Assembly (NCBI RefSeq): GCF_001311885.1
Contig: NZ_BBCE01000013.1
Coordinates: forward strand, 1-64,000
Length of the DNA stretch: 64,000 nt
DNA from: Syntrophomonas palmitatica JCM 14374
Lineage (GTDB): Bacteria; Bacillota; Syntrophomonadia; Syntrophomonadales; Syntrophomonadaceae
Reading direction: 5' to 3'
Position numbers and translations under genes: made by a program. Under the pieces are notes generated by a model. That model was not told the DNA's origin, made no database searches, and worked only from the letters and a program-made list of their open reading frames with translations. Below, piece after piece: positions 34,059-43,092 of the stretch; within the stretch, counting starts at the first letter, position 1; every line of letters begins with the position of its first letter.

Positions 34059-35933
34059 ATGATATATCAGGCGGGAAAATATGATGTGGTCGTGGTGGGG
34101 GCCGGGCATGCGGGCTGTGAAGCCGCTTTGGCCGCCGCGCGCATGGGCTGCGCCACCTTACTGATGACCCTTAGCATAGAACATATAGCCCTGATGCCAT
34201 GCAACCCTTCGATTGGAGGTCCGGCCAAGGCGCAGGTAGTCAGGGAGATTGATGCCCTGGGCGGGCAAATGGCGATTAATATCGACCGGGCCTATTTACA
34301 GATGCGCAACATAAATACCGGCAAAGGTCCGGCGGTACAGGCGCTGCGGGCTCAAGCCGATAAACAGGATTACCACCGGGAAATGTTAAAAACCCTGCAG
34401 GCAGAACCTAACCTGGACATAATGATGGGCGAGATACAAGACATCGAAGTTGCCGCAGGCAGGGTATCAGCCATTATTACTAAAACCGGAGCCCGGTTTA
34501 GCTGCCGGGCGGTGGTTCTCACCACGGGCACTTATCTAAGGGGCCGCATTATAATAGGGGATGTAGTCTATAATGCCGGACCGGGTAATCAGCTGCCCCC
34601 TATGTTGTTGTCTGACAAACTAAGAGATCTGGGTCTTAAACTAGGAAGGTTCAAGACCGGAACCCCCCCGCGTATCAACCGGCGCTCGGTTGATTTTTCC
34701 AAGATGGAGGAACAGCCAGGGGACGAACGGCCGCTGAGGTTCTCTTTTATCAGTCCCCGCATACCCCGGCCTCAGCTTTCCTGCTGGCTGACCCACAGCA
34801 ACCCGCAAACCCATCGCATAGTAATGGATAATATAGACAGGTCGCCGCTTTTTACCGGGGTTATTGAAGGGAGGGGGCCGCGCTATTGTCCCTCCTTTGA
34901 GGACAAGGTAGTGCGTTTTGCCCACAAGGATGCGCACCAATTGTTTATTGAACCGGAAGGACGCTATACCGATGAAATGTATGTTCAGGGCATGAACACC
35001 AGCCTGCCTGAGGATGTGCAGATCCAGGTGCTGCGCAGTATACCGGGTTTGGAAAATGTGCAGATGATGCGCACCGGCTATGCTATCGAATACGATTACG
35101 TAATACCGTCACAACTGAAACTAAGCCTGGAAACACGGGCGGTGGAAGGGTTGTTTACCGCCGGGCAGATTAATGGAACTTCAGGGTATGAGGAAGCGGC
35201 GGCTCAGGGCCTCATAGCCGGAATTAACGCATCATTACGCGTACAGGAAAGAGAACCTTTTATCCTGAAACGCAGCGAAGCCTACATCGGGGTACTGATA
35301 GATGATCTGGTTACCAAGGATTTAGATGAACCGTACCGGCTGCTGACCTCACGGGCTGAATACCGGCTCTTGCTGCGGCAGGATAATGCTGACCTGCGCT
35401 TAACGGAAAAGGGTTATGAGCTAGGGCTGGCTGATTCCGCCAGGTGGGCGAGTTTTTGCGCAAAGAAAAATATAATTGAAGAAGAACGGCTGCGGCTGCA
35501 AAAGACTTATGTACAACCTGACAATGCAGGGATAAAAACGCTCCTTCAGCACAGGCAGAGTACGCCTTTGCGGGATAGGGTCTCCAGCTGGGATTTACTG
35601 CGCAGACCGGAGATAAAGGCCGAAGACTTCGTGGAATTAGGGCTCTTAGGGGAAATGGACCACGATATTCTGGAACAAATAGAAATCCAGGCAAAATACG
35701 AAGGCTATATCCGCAAGCAGGAAGAACAGGTGAAAAGATTTGAGAAAATGGAGAATCGCAAGATACCTGAAGATACTGACTACAGCCAGGTGTATGGTTT
35801 ATCAAATGAAGCCGTGGCTAAACTGATGGAGAAAAGACCGGCTTCAATCGGCCAGGCATCGAGGTTGGCCGGAGTAAATCCCGCTGACATAAATATTTTA
35901 TTAATTTTTCTGGAGAAAAAAAGAAGGAAATAG
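34059..35933 (+). CDS. mnmG: tRNA uridine-5-carboxymethylaminomethyl modification enzyme MnmG
   Basis: 624 aa, intact. ATG 34059 is 6 nt after AGGAGG; the in-frame TTG at 34053 is too close. FAD-binding [21 protein letters not shown] at the N-terminus, then [25 protein letters not shown]. The catalytic Cys region is in [11 protein letters not shown], and there is a second FAD contact in [23 protein letters not shown]. Partner of MnmE, which lies directly upstream. Confidence 0.97.
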   Translation: MIYQAGKYDVVVVGAGHAGCEAALAAARMGCATLLMTLSIEHIALMPCNPSIGGPAKAQVVREIDALGGQMAINIDRAYLQMRNINTGKGPAVQALRAQADKQDYHREMLKTLQAEPNLDIMMGEIQDIEVAAGRVSAIITKTGARFSCRAVVLTTGTYLRGRIIIGDVVYNAGPGNQLPPMLLSDKLRDLGLKLGRFKTGTPPRINRRSVDFSKMEEQPGDERPLRFSFISPRIPRPQLSCWLTHSNPQTHRIVMDNIDRSPLFTGVIEGRGPRYCPSFEDKVVRFAHKDAHQLFIEPEGRYTDEMYVQGMNTSLPEDVQIQVLRSIPGLENVQMMRTGYAIEYDYVIPSQLKLSLETRAVEGLFTAGQINGTSGYEEAAAQGLIAGINASLRVQEREPFILKRSEAYIGVLIDDLVTKDLDEPYRLLTSRAEYRLLLRQDNADLRLTEKGYELGLADSARWASFCAKKNIIEEERLRLQKTYVQPDNAGIKTLLQHRQSTPLRDRVSSWDLLRRPEIKAEDFVELGLLGEMDHDILEQIEIQAKYEGYIRKQEEQVKRFEKMENRKIPEDTDYSQVYGLSNEAVAKLMEKRPASIGQASRLAGVNPADINILLIFLEKKRRK

Positions 35934-35942
35934 GAATCATAT

Positions 35943-36563
35943 ATGGAATATAATGTAAATATATTCAAGCGGCTGCTGTGGAACGAAAATGAAAAACAAA
36001 ACCTGATCAGCCGGAAAAGCTCTTTTGAAGAAATTGACAAACACCTGGAGGACAGCCTGCGGGTTTTGGAGTTCATTGACTTCAATAACAAGAAGGTCGT
36101 TGATATCGGCAGCGGGGCAGGCTTTCCGGGTTTAATTTTAGCTATTTATGAGCCTAATCTGCAAATGACGCTTTTGGAAGCGGATCAAAAGAAGAGCCAA
36201 TTTCTAAGGCGGGTCAAGGATGAATTAAGGCTTAACAACGTTGAAGTTGTGAATCGTCGCGTGGAGGAGGCGGGACAAGATCGCGATTTCCGGGAGAACT
36301 TTGATTTGTGTACGGCCAGGGCTGTGGCGGCCATGAATGTTTTGCTTGAATATGGGATGCCGTTTTTAAAAGTGGACGGAAAACTATTGCTGTGGAAGGG
36401 ACGAAATTATAACGAGGAAATATGCCAGGCAGGCAACGCCTTGCAGTTACTTGATGCTGAGGTGGAAGAGGTGTTTTATTATACTTTGATGGAGGATCTG
36501 GACCGGGTAATAGTGGCGATAAAAAAAGGGGCGCCAGCCCGGATAAATACCCGCGCCGGGTAG
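35943..36563 (+). CDS. rsmG: 16S rRNA (guanine527-N7)-methyltransferase
   Basis: 206 aa, slightly shorter than usual (about 230-240) because the N-terminus is compact. SAM site VVDIGSGAGFPGLILAIYEP near residue 50, then LLEADQKKSQFLRRV, and the catalytic region TARAVAAMNVLLEYGMPFLK. It follows mnmG by 9 nt. The usual order mnmG-rsmG-noc is kept. Confidence 0.95.
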   Translation: MEYNVNIFKRLLWNENEKQNLISRKSSFEEIDKHLEDSLRVLEFIDFNNKKVVDIGSGAGFPGLILAIYEPNLQMTLLEADQKKSQFLRRVKDELRLNNVEVVNRRVEEAGQDRDFRENFDLCTARAVAAMNVLLEYGMPFLKVDGKLLLWKGRNYNEEICQAGNALQLLDAEVEEVFYYTLMEDLDRVIVAIKKGAPARINTRAG

Positions 36564-36602
36564 GTATTCCATCGAAGCGGCCTTTGTGAGAGGGGGACAC
36601 AA

Positions 36603-37466
36603 ATGGTTGGCATTAAATTAGATAGATTAATAGGAAGGGAAAAAACCACCGCCGTCTGCAAAATACCGCTTGATCAGATCAGACCCAATCCATTCAATCC
36701 ACGCCAGGAATACACTCAGGAAGAACTGCTGCAATTAGCTCAATCGATAAAAAACCACGGTATTATACAACCGATAATTGTGCGGCCTCACTTGGATGGT
36801 TGTTATCAAGTTGTTTGCGGTGAACGGCGTTTCCGGGCTTGCTGCCTGTTGGGGATGTCTGCCATCCCGGCGGTAGTCCAGGAGATGGAGGATGAAAAGG
36901 CTGCCGTTATAGGTATAGTTGATAATATGCACCGCCAGAACCTGAATTATTTTGAAGAAGCCCGCGCATATCATATCCTGGCCCACAAAGCCGGTCTGAA
37001 GCAGGAGGATATAGCGCGCAAAACCGGGCGCAGCCAGGCAAATATAGTAAAGAAGCTCAGGCTCCTGCTTATACCCGATAGGGTCAGGGCCATGATTTCC
37101 ACCGATATAATAGCCGAACGTCAGGTCCAATCACTTTTGAAGCTTACCTCAGCGGAAGCACAGATGGAGGTTATAAACAGAATTTATGAACAGGAACTCT
37201 CCCCCCGGGAGAGCGAAGCGCTCGTGGAAAAGCTGAGCCAGAACAACCTTCCGCAAGAAAACCGCACCCGTTTCGGAGGCCAGAATGTATCCGTGCTGAT
37301 TCGGGATACCCGTATATTTTTTAATACCATTAAAGAAACCGTAAAAAGGGCCCGGCAAACAGGGGTGGATATAAGCCTGAGTGAACGCGATGGGGAAGAA
37401 GAATATGAGATTGTTATCCGCGTCAATAAGACTGCCCCGAGCCTGCGCATGGCGGCCCCGGGCTAA
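36603..37466 (+). CDS. noc: Nucleoid occlusion protein Noc (ParB family)
   Basis: 287 aa. The CTP-binding ParB/N-terminal domain has NPFNPRQEYTQEELLQLAQSI, VCGERRFRAC and IGIVDNMHRQNLNYFEEARAY. The HTH is KAGLKQEDIARKTGRSQANIVKKLRLL. A second ParB paralogue lies at 38465, and position next to rsmG identifies this one as Noc. It would bind Noc sites and keep the division septum off the chromosome. Confidence 0.93.
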   Translation: MVGIKLDRLIGREKTTAVCKIPLDQIRPNPFNPRQEYTQEELLQLAQSIKNHGIIQPIIVRPHLDGCYQVVCGERRFRACCLLGMSAIPAVVQEMEDEKAAVIGIVDNMHRQNLNYFEEARAYHILAHKAGLKQEDIARKTGRSQANIVKKLRLLLIPDRVRAMISTDIIAERQVQSLLKLTSAEAQMEVINRIYEQELSPRESEALVEKLSQNNLPQENRTRFGGQNVSVLIRDTRIFFNTIKETVKRARQTGVDISLSERDGEEEYEIVIRVNKTAPSLRMAAPG

Positions 37467-37504
37467 AATATATTAATCCGACAGAAGCACGTGACTTGAC
37501 CCAG

Positions 37505-37599
37505 CCGCAAAACTTGCGGGCGCTTGATTTGCGCAGCCAAGGGGGAAGCGGAGCAATTTATTGTCAGGTAGAATTTAGCAGGAAGAAGCCTGCTTTTTT
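37505..37599 (+). promoter_or_regulatory. Structured segment with terminator upstream of parA
   Basis: Two adjacent hairpins (CCGCAA/TTGCGG at 37505-37519 and GCGC/GCGC at 37520-37534) are followed by AGCAGG..CCTGCT and six T (37577-37599). The last is a good terminator for noc. I do not recognise a known riboswitch class; the remaining 37600-37710 holds the parA promoter. Confidence 0.5.
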
Positions 37600-37710
37600 C
37601 TTGCCCTTATAAATGCATATAAGGTATATTTTCATAAAGGACTATAAAAAAATCATCACAGATGAACCTAGATTAAGAATAGGTTTTATTTTTTAAAAGG
37701 CGGTTACCAC

Positions 37711-38472
37711 ATGGGGAAAATCATCGCAATAGCCAATCAAAAGGGAGGAGTGGGCAAGACCACTACGGCTATAAACCTGTCAGCCTGCATTGCCGGAAAG
37801 GGTAAACGGGTATTGCTGCTGGATTGTGATCCGCAGGGGAATGCCAGCAGCGGACTGGGGATTAACCGCCGCAGCCTGCGGTACTGTATGTACAACCTCT
37901 TGATAGAGGGGGTTCAAGCCAGCGAAATCATCCAGAATACCAGGATAAAAGGACTGGATGTACTGCCTTCCACCATCGAACTCGCGGGGGCTGAAGTCGA
38001 ACTGGCCACTGCCGAAGGCCGGGATTTTGCCTTGCGCCGGGGTATAGCGGCCGCTGCCAATGAATACGATTATATTTTTATGGACTGCCCGCCTTCACTG
38101 GGGCTTTTGACTATAAACGCATTAAGTGCCGCCGATTCGGTTTTGATACCCCTGCAATGCGAGTATTACGCCCTCGAGGGACTTAGCCAGCTGACGGATA
38201 CGATATCGTTGGTGCGCCGCCGTTTAAATGCGGGACTGACCATAGAGGGCATAGTGTTTACCATGTTTGATGCCCGCACCAACCTGTCGTTGCAGGTTGT
38301 AGAGGAGGTTAAAAAGCACTTTCGCGACCAGGTTTACAGAACGATAATTCCCCGCAATGTAAGGCTTAGTGAAGCCCCCAGCCATGGAAAACCCATAATT
38401 AGCTATGACCCTCGCTCCCGGGGAGCGGAAGTATATAATGAACTGGCAGCAGAGGTGATAAAACGTGCCTAA
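37711..38472 (+). CDS. parA: Chromosome partitioning ATPase ParA/Soj
   Basis: 253 aa. Deviant Walker A KGGVGKTTTAINLSACIA at the N-terminus, Walker B FMDCPPSLGLLTINAL, and the C-terminal PRNVRLSEAPSHGKPI typical of Soj. Overlaps parB by 8 nt. It acts with ParB and parS on origin segregation and on DnaA activity. Confidence 0.97.
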   Translation: MGKIIAIANQKGGVGKTTTAINLSACIAGKGKRVLLLDCDPQGNASSGLGINRRSLRYCMYNLLIEGVQASEIIQNTRIKGLDVLPSTIELAGAEVELATAEGRDFALRRGIAAAANEYDYIFMDCPPSLGLLTINALSAADSVLIPLQCEYYALEGLSQLTDTISLVRRRLNAGLTIEGIVFTMFDARTNLSLQVVEEVKKHFRDQVYRTIIPRNVRLSEAPSHGKPIISYDPRSRGAEVYNELAAEVIKRA

Positions 38473-39347
38473 ACAGGAAAAGGGCCTGGGCCGAGGCCTC
38501 GACGCCTGTTTGCCGATTCGGCCCAGGGTGAAGGCGAGGTAACCGAGCTTAATATTAATACGATTACCGCGCGGCTGATCAGCCCCGGCAGAAATTTGAC
38601 CAGGAGTCGATCAAGGAACTGGCTCAGTCCATTAAACAACATGGTATTTTACAACCCCTGCTGGTTCGGCCATGTAAAAACGGATATGAGATAGTGGCGG
38701 GCGAAAGGCGGTATCGTGCGGCCTTATTAGCGGGCCTGGAGACGGTGCCGGTAATCGTGCGTGATATGGATGACATAGAAGTTGCTGAGATTTCATTAAT
38801 TGAGAATCTACAGCGGGAGGACTTGAGTACGGTAGAGGAAGCCAGGGCCTACCGGCAGATGATAGATACATTCGGATATACGCAAGAGCTTCTGGCGCAG
38901 AAAATAGGCAAAAGCAGGGCTCATATCACTAACACCATGCGTTTATTAAATCTGCCGGATAAAGTCTTAAAGGTATTGGAGGAAGGCAGGATCAGTTCGG
39001 GACACGCCCGGGCTATGTTGAGCCTGGATAGCCATGAGAAACAGATGATAATTACTGCGGAGATATTGGAGAAAGGCCTGTCAGTACGCGAAGTAGAAGA
39101 AAGAGTGCGACAGGGCAGCATAAAACGAAAGCCGGTTAAAACCGTGGAAGCAATAGACATGTCAGAGTTTATTAAAGCCGAAAAAAATCCGGTTCACAAC
39201 CCCGAGATTACTGAATTGCAAGAGAAAATGCAGGAACGACTGGGAACCAAGGTTGAAATCAAAGGCAGCAACAGGGGAGGACGCATCACCATTACATACT
39301 TCAGCGAAGAGGACCTGGAAAGGATAGTAGAATTGATGGGAATGTAG
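38465..39347 (+). CDS. parB: Chromosome partitioning protein ParB/Spo0J (two frameshifts)
   Basis: GTG at 38465 (MPKQEKGLGRGLDAL) inside the parA end. Single C residues are missing near 38505 (GCCTG for GCCCTG) and near 38577 (CGGCTG for CGGCCTG). Corrected reading: FADSAQGEGEVTEL.., RPDQPRQKFDQESIKELAQSI. The intact remainder has VAGERRYRAALLAGL, ENLQREDLSTVEEARAY and HTH KIGKSRAHITNTMRLL. About 294 aa. A perfect parS site lies 34 nt after its stop. Confidence 0.95.
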
Positions 39348-39360
39348 AGGGGGATACCAA

Positions 39361-39421
39361 CAAACTGACTGGCGGGTCAAATGTTTCACGTGAAACATGT
39401 TCCGACCCGCCAGTCAGTTTG
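39361..39421 (+). terminator. Long perfect hairpin behind parB enclosing parS
   Basis: Arms of 18 nt (39361-39378 and 39404-39421, CAAACTGACTGGCGGGTC and its exact reverse complement) flank the parS palindrome. No T run follows, so as a terminator it would be atypical. It may also be a cruciform-forming structure. Confidence 0.75.
39382..39397. promoter_or_regulatory. parS centromere site
   Basis: TGTTTCACGTGAAACA, a perfect 16-bp match to the known ParB/Spo0J consensus. It is the loading site for ParB. Confidence 0.97.
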
Positions 39422-39690
39422 CGGATGTATAGGAAAGCATGGTTTGCAAACGGCTGTGGATGAGTGTAATTCGGGGGTGTGGGCGGGGCAACCGCAGTGA
39501 TCGTGAACAGCCGTACCGCCGCTCTGTCATGGCTGAAAAACCGGGGAAAGATTGCTTCGCTATGCTCGCAATGACAGAAACTATGGCGTTTGCAGAAAAA
39601 CTATGTGTTTGTCGTTGCGAGGAGAGCTGCGATGCGGCAATCTAAAAAAATAACGCTGATCGCCCGGAGGGCGAATTTGTTCCCTGCGTT
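39422..39690 (+). repeat. Dispersed intergenic repeat, copy B
   Basis: Matches the reverse complement of 9893-10143 over about 250 bp: GATGTATAGGAAAG.ATGGTTTGC.., then the core 39549-39643 with inverted ends AGATTGCTTCGC..CTCGCAATGACA and TGTCGTTGCGAGGAG..GCGGCAATCT. It begins immediately after the parS hairpin. Confidence 0.85.
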
Positions 39691-39695
39691 GGCAA

Positions 39696-39958
39696 TTGAG
39701 CCCGCCTTACCTTCCTGGCTTGGACAAAGCGTTATGCTTGCCTGGAGTTGGGCGGATGGCGTGGGTATGGATAGAAAATGTGGCTGGATTCGGGCAATCA
39801 TAACGCTTTATCCCGCCGTCAGCCGGTCTCATGTTAACTTAAGGAAAAGACTATATTATAACCGAATGGCTGCGTTTCAGTTTTTATAACGGGTTGAGCC
39901 CGCCTTACCTTCCTGGCTTGGACAAAGCGTCATGCTTGCCTGGAGTTGGGCGGATGGC
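39696..39958. repeat. 65-bp direct repeat pair
   Basis: 39696-39760 and 39894-39958 are near identical (one difference, GCGTTATGC against GCGTCATGC), starting TTGAGCCCGCCTTACC and ending GGGCGGATGGC. Related words occur at 28503 and 58872. No gene is seen in 39422-40103. Confidence 0.85.
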
Positions 39959-40103
39959 AATACCGCTGCCTTTCTGGAACCGCTTCCTTAAACCACCGCA
40001 TATTCCTGACAATTTTACAAGCTGGCGTATTATTGTTACTATTACATAAAAACGGTCAATAATAATCAAGGGGCAGTAATTCTAGTTTAAGAAGAGGAAC
40101 GAA

Positions 40104-41009
40104 ATGAAAAGGAGCAAGAAGAAGAAGGACCAGTCCTGGAACCTGATAATAATGCCGGGCGCCACGGCCAAACCGTTTAACATAAATCTGTCCCGGGCTC
40201 TGCTGAGTACAGCAGTAATTAGTCTGGGTGTAATCCTGGTGATTTTTATCAGCCTGGGGTCGATTTATTTCTATAATCTCAAAGAAATTCATAATATGCA
40301 GCAGATCAAAGCCCAGTACAAACAAAAGAACATGGAACTGGAAGCGCTTACAAAGAACCTGGAGGATATAGCCGCCAAACAAAAGGCTATTGAAGAAAAA
40401 CAGGAACAGGTTAAAAAACTGGTGGGGATTAAGAGCAAAAAAACCCCGCCGGGAAAAGACGCCAAAGGCGGGAAAGGCGGCGAGGATGAATCGTTTGTTG
40501 CGGGAGACTCATCTCACGCAGGGGAACTCTTGCGTCAATTAGAGCAGGACCTGGCGGCACAGGAAGAAGAACTGGAAGCCATAGTTTCCCGCGTAAACAA
40601 GGACCCGGCTTATTATCACAGCCTGCCCAACCAGTGGCCGGCTGAAGGAGAGGTAAGCTCAGAGTTCGGCTGGCGCCGCTCTCCTTTCGGATCTAGAAAA
40701 GAGACTTATCACAACGGCATAGATATAGCCAATGTTTCCGGGGTCACAATTGTTGCGGCTGGCGACGGGACGGTAACCTATTCCGCCTGGAAACCCGCTT
40801 ACGGCCGGACGATTGAAATCTATCACGGCCAGGGGCTGACAACCCGTTATGGGCATAACTCTGCCCTGTTGGTGAAAGAAGGCGATAAGGTTAAAAAGGG
40901 TGATCCGATTGCTCTGATGGGGAGTACCGGGCACAGCACGGGACCGCATCTGCATTTTACCGTATTTCAGGGTGATCAGGCCGTGGATCCTATGCTTTAT
41001 TTACCCTGA
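40104..41009 (+). CDS. Membrane-anchored M23 (LytM) peptidase
   Basis: 301 aa. A basic N-terminus, one transmembrane helix at about 32-57 (LLSTAVISLGVILVIFISLG), a coiled coil at 65-120 (KNMELEALTKNLEDIAAKQ), and a Lys/Gly linker. The M23 domain has HNGIDIA (first His-Asp ligands), RYGHNS and the HxH end in GPHLHF. It would cut peptidoglycan cross-links outside the membrane. It is followed by a bactofilin, a pairing common in Firmicutes and linked to cell shape or spore morphogenesis. Confidence 0.93.
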   Translation: MKRSKKKKDQSWNLIIMPGATAKPFNINLSRALLSTAVISLGVILVIFISLGSIYFYNLKEIHNMQQIKAQYKQKNMELEALTKNLEDIAAKQKAIEEKQEQVKKLVGIKSKKTPPGKDAKGGKGGEDESFVAGDSSHAGELLRQLEQDLAAQEEELEAIVSRVNKDPAYYHSLPNQWPAEGEVSSEFGWRRSPFGSRKETYHNGIDIANVSGVTIVAAGDGTVTYSAWKPAYGRTIEIYHGQGLTTRYGHNSALLVKEGDKVKKGDPIALMGSTGHSTGPHLHFTVFQGDQAVDPMLYLP

Positions 41010-41053
41010 AAAAAGAACCCCTTATTATGTATGACCATCTCGGAGGTGTGATT

Positions 41054-41458
41054 TTGTTTAAAAAAGACAGGCCTTACCAGAACATTGAGAGCATAATAGC
41101 TGCCGGAGTGGAAATAAAAGGAGATGTTGCGGCGCAAGGGTCAATTCGCGTTGATGGAGCGGTTGAAGGGAAATTAAACCTCAAGGGTGACCTGGTATTG
41201 GGGGAAAAAGCGCATATTAAGGGCGAAATAAGGGTCAATAATATTATTTTGGCAGGAAAAGTCGAGGGAACGGTTCACGCGGGCGGGCGTCTGGAGATAA
41301 CCTCCACCGGCCAGATGAATGGGGACATAATCTGCAGCTCCATCAGTATTGAAGAAGGAGGCATCCTGCAGGGATCTTCCCGTATGTCTATGAATAAGGA
41401 AAAAAGCGAAGTGTTTGTAAACAAAAGAACTCAGCGACAGGATAGTGAAAAAGGCTGA
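41054..41458 (+). CDS. Bactofilin (polymer-forming cytoskeletal protein)
   Basis: TTG 41054 is 6 nt after GGAGGT; an ATG at 41027 is possible but lacks a site. About 134 aa. The beta-helix repeats of the DUF583 fold are clear: IKGDVAAQGSIRVDGAVEGKLNLKG.., then VEGTVHAGGRLEITSTGQMNGDI. The charged C-terminal tail (KEKSEVFVNKRTQRQDSEKG) is disordered. It lies 45 nt behind the M23 peptidase and is probably co-transcribed. Confidence 0.92.
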   Translation: MFKKDRPYQNIESIIAAGVEIKGDVAAQGSIRVDGAVEGKLNLKGDLVLGEKAHIKGEIRVNNIILAGKVEGTVHAGGRLEITSTGQMNGDIICSSISIEEGGILQGSSRMSMNKEKSEVFVNKRTQRQDSEKG

Positions 41459-41622
41459 ATTCACGGGATAGATTGGTGCTTTGCCGCTCGTAATGACACG
41501 ATGGGACCGCATTATAAAGCACTGCAGGTCACAAAGCAGCGGTTTTCATCCGTGGCTTACGGCGTCCCGCAAGTATGGCGACAGCGTGTTCGCTCAAACC
41601 TTAAAATATGGGAGGTAAGTCG

Positions 41623-42255
41623 TTGTTTAAAAATCGCCGGGAAGCAGCATATTTGCTGGCCGAAGAATTGAAGCAGCGCAAGATAGACTTTGACCTGGTC
41701 CTGGGAGTACCCCGGGGGGGAGTTGTCGTAGCAGAAGTTATCGCCGGTTATTTTTCCTGTCCTATGGATATTGTCATGGCTCGTAAAATAGGGTCTCCGG
41801 AAATGGATGAATATGCTATAGGCGCGGTAACTCCCGATGGGGGAGTATTAATTCACGACCGGGTCATGCATCTATTGGATATAGACAAGGAAACCATTGA
41901 CAGGATGGCCATGGAAGTACTGCGGCAGATGGAGAAACGGTTGTTATATTACCGTAAAAACCGGCCCAAGGTTGATTTAAAAGGCAAACGGGTACTGCTC
42001 ACTGATGATGGCATAGCCACCGGGTTCACCCTCAAAGCCGCAGTGCATTATCTTAAACGGCAGGACAGTCAGGAAGTAATTATTGCCGTGCCGGTCAGCG
42101 CCGGGAACGCTTATCTGGATCTCAGGGAGGTCGTTGATGAAATTATCGCTTTGGAAATACCGGAAAGGTTTTATGCCGTAGGACAATTTTACGATGACTT
42201 TAGCACAGTAAATGATGATGAAGTCATTGCAATATTAAAACGCAATCAAGCATGA
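41623..42255 (+). CDS. Phosphoribosyltransferase-domain protein
   Basis: TTG 41623 has GGGAGGT 6 nt upstream; the in-frame ATG at 41608 lies before that site. 210 aa. PRPP-binding motif VLLTDDGIATGFTLKAAVHYL near residue 125 and an N-terminal LGVPRGGVVVAEVIA loop, as in the stand-alone COG1926 phosphoribosyltransferases. The base or nucleoside substrate is unknown. The last residues overlap the convergent yyaC gene by 10 nt. Confidence 0.88.
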   Translation: MFKNRREAAYLLAEELKQRKIDFDLVLGVPRGGVVVAEVIAGYFSCPMDIVMARKIGSPEMDEYAIGAVTPDGGVLIHDRVMHLLDIDKETIDRMAMEVLRQMEKRLLYYRKNRPKVDLKGKRVLLTDDGIATGFTLKAAVHYLKRQDSQEVIIAVPVSAGNAYLDLREVVDEIIALEIPERFYAVGQFYDDFSTVNDDEVIAILKRNQA

Positions 42256-42860
42256 TCCTCCAGGTGTTCAGCCGCATATTGCTGGCTGCGGCGGGTATAA
42301 CGAAACTGCGCGATATAAAGGCTTTTAGAGATAATATCCGCCATCTGGTAAACCGTAAAAAGACGAGTATTCTGCAAGACCATATGTTCAAAAAAGCCCC
42401 CTACATTTACCACGCCGGAGATATGAAAATCCCCCACTTCAGGCAGAACCTTCTTAACTGCTGAACCGGGCTTCAGACTACCCTTTTTAATATTGATATA
42501 CCCTATACGTTCAATATTTCCCAGGCAGGCGTCAACCGCTATCACCAGGGGCTGGTCAGCGTCTCTCATAATATTGTCCAGGGCCTCATGCAGATTGACC
42601 GCATGAACAGGCTCCTCCAGGGTGCCATATATGGAGGCAGACGGAAGCAGCGCCTTTAGGCGGCTTCCAACCAGGGGGCCCAGACAATCCCCAGTAGCCC
42701 GGTCTGTACCTATACACAGGTATATAATATCCCGGGAAAAAGTCGAATTCATCTCAAGTAAATTTGTATAAATAGCGTTTTCCAAGCGAGTCAGGCAGTG
42801 GGGATCCTCATAATGGCACGAATATTTTTCCGTAATATTAGGGGCCTTATTAACCACCAA
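42246..42860 (-). CDS. yyaC: YyaC family sporulation protein (GPR-like fold)
   Basis: TTG 42860 follows GGGAGGAA by 6 nt and gives 204 aa, the family length; the open frame from 42962 would be too long. DUF1256 motifs: YLCIGTDRATGDCLGPLVGSRLK near residue 45, VIAVDACLGN, and GDFHISGVVNVGGF. Related to the germination protease fold. It marks a spore-forming ancestry. Here it faces the plus-strand genes. Confidence 0.92.
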   Translation of the reverse strand: MVVNKAPNITEKYSCHYEDPHCLTRLENAIYTNLLEMNSTFSRDIIYLCIGTDRATGDCLGPLVGSRLKALLPSASIYGTLEEPVHAVNLHEALDNIMRDADQPLVIAVDACLGNIERIGYINIKKGSLKPGSAVKKVLPEVGDFHISGVVNVGGFFEHMVLQNTRLFTVYQMADIISKSLYIAQFRYTRRSQQYAAEHLEDHA

Positions 42861-43092
42861 CGCTAATTCCTCCCTGCAATTCCATACTATGCCAGCAAGA
42901 TTAGTTATGACTGTCAAATGTGATAAAGATATGGTAAAGCAAGGCCCTTCACCTTTGGCCAAAGGCGCAAGGGGACTTTAGCCTTCACATCTATGCTCAA
43001 TATTCTTGACTGATGGGAATATTTTTATGCCGTATTTGCACAGGAAAGTGAATATTAATGAAGCATAACGTGCTGAAATCGAGGGATTAAAA

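Noticed and set aside
42722-42740. Noc-binding-like site (ATATCCCGGGAAAA)
   Set aside because: It matches only half of the ATTTCCCGGGAAAT consensus well and lies inside yyaC; one imperfect copy is not evidence.
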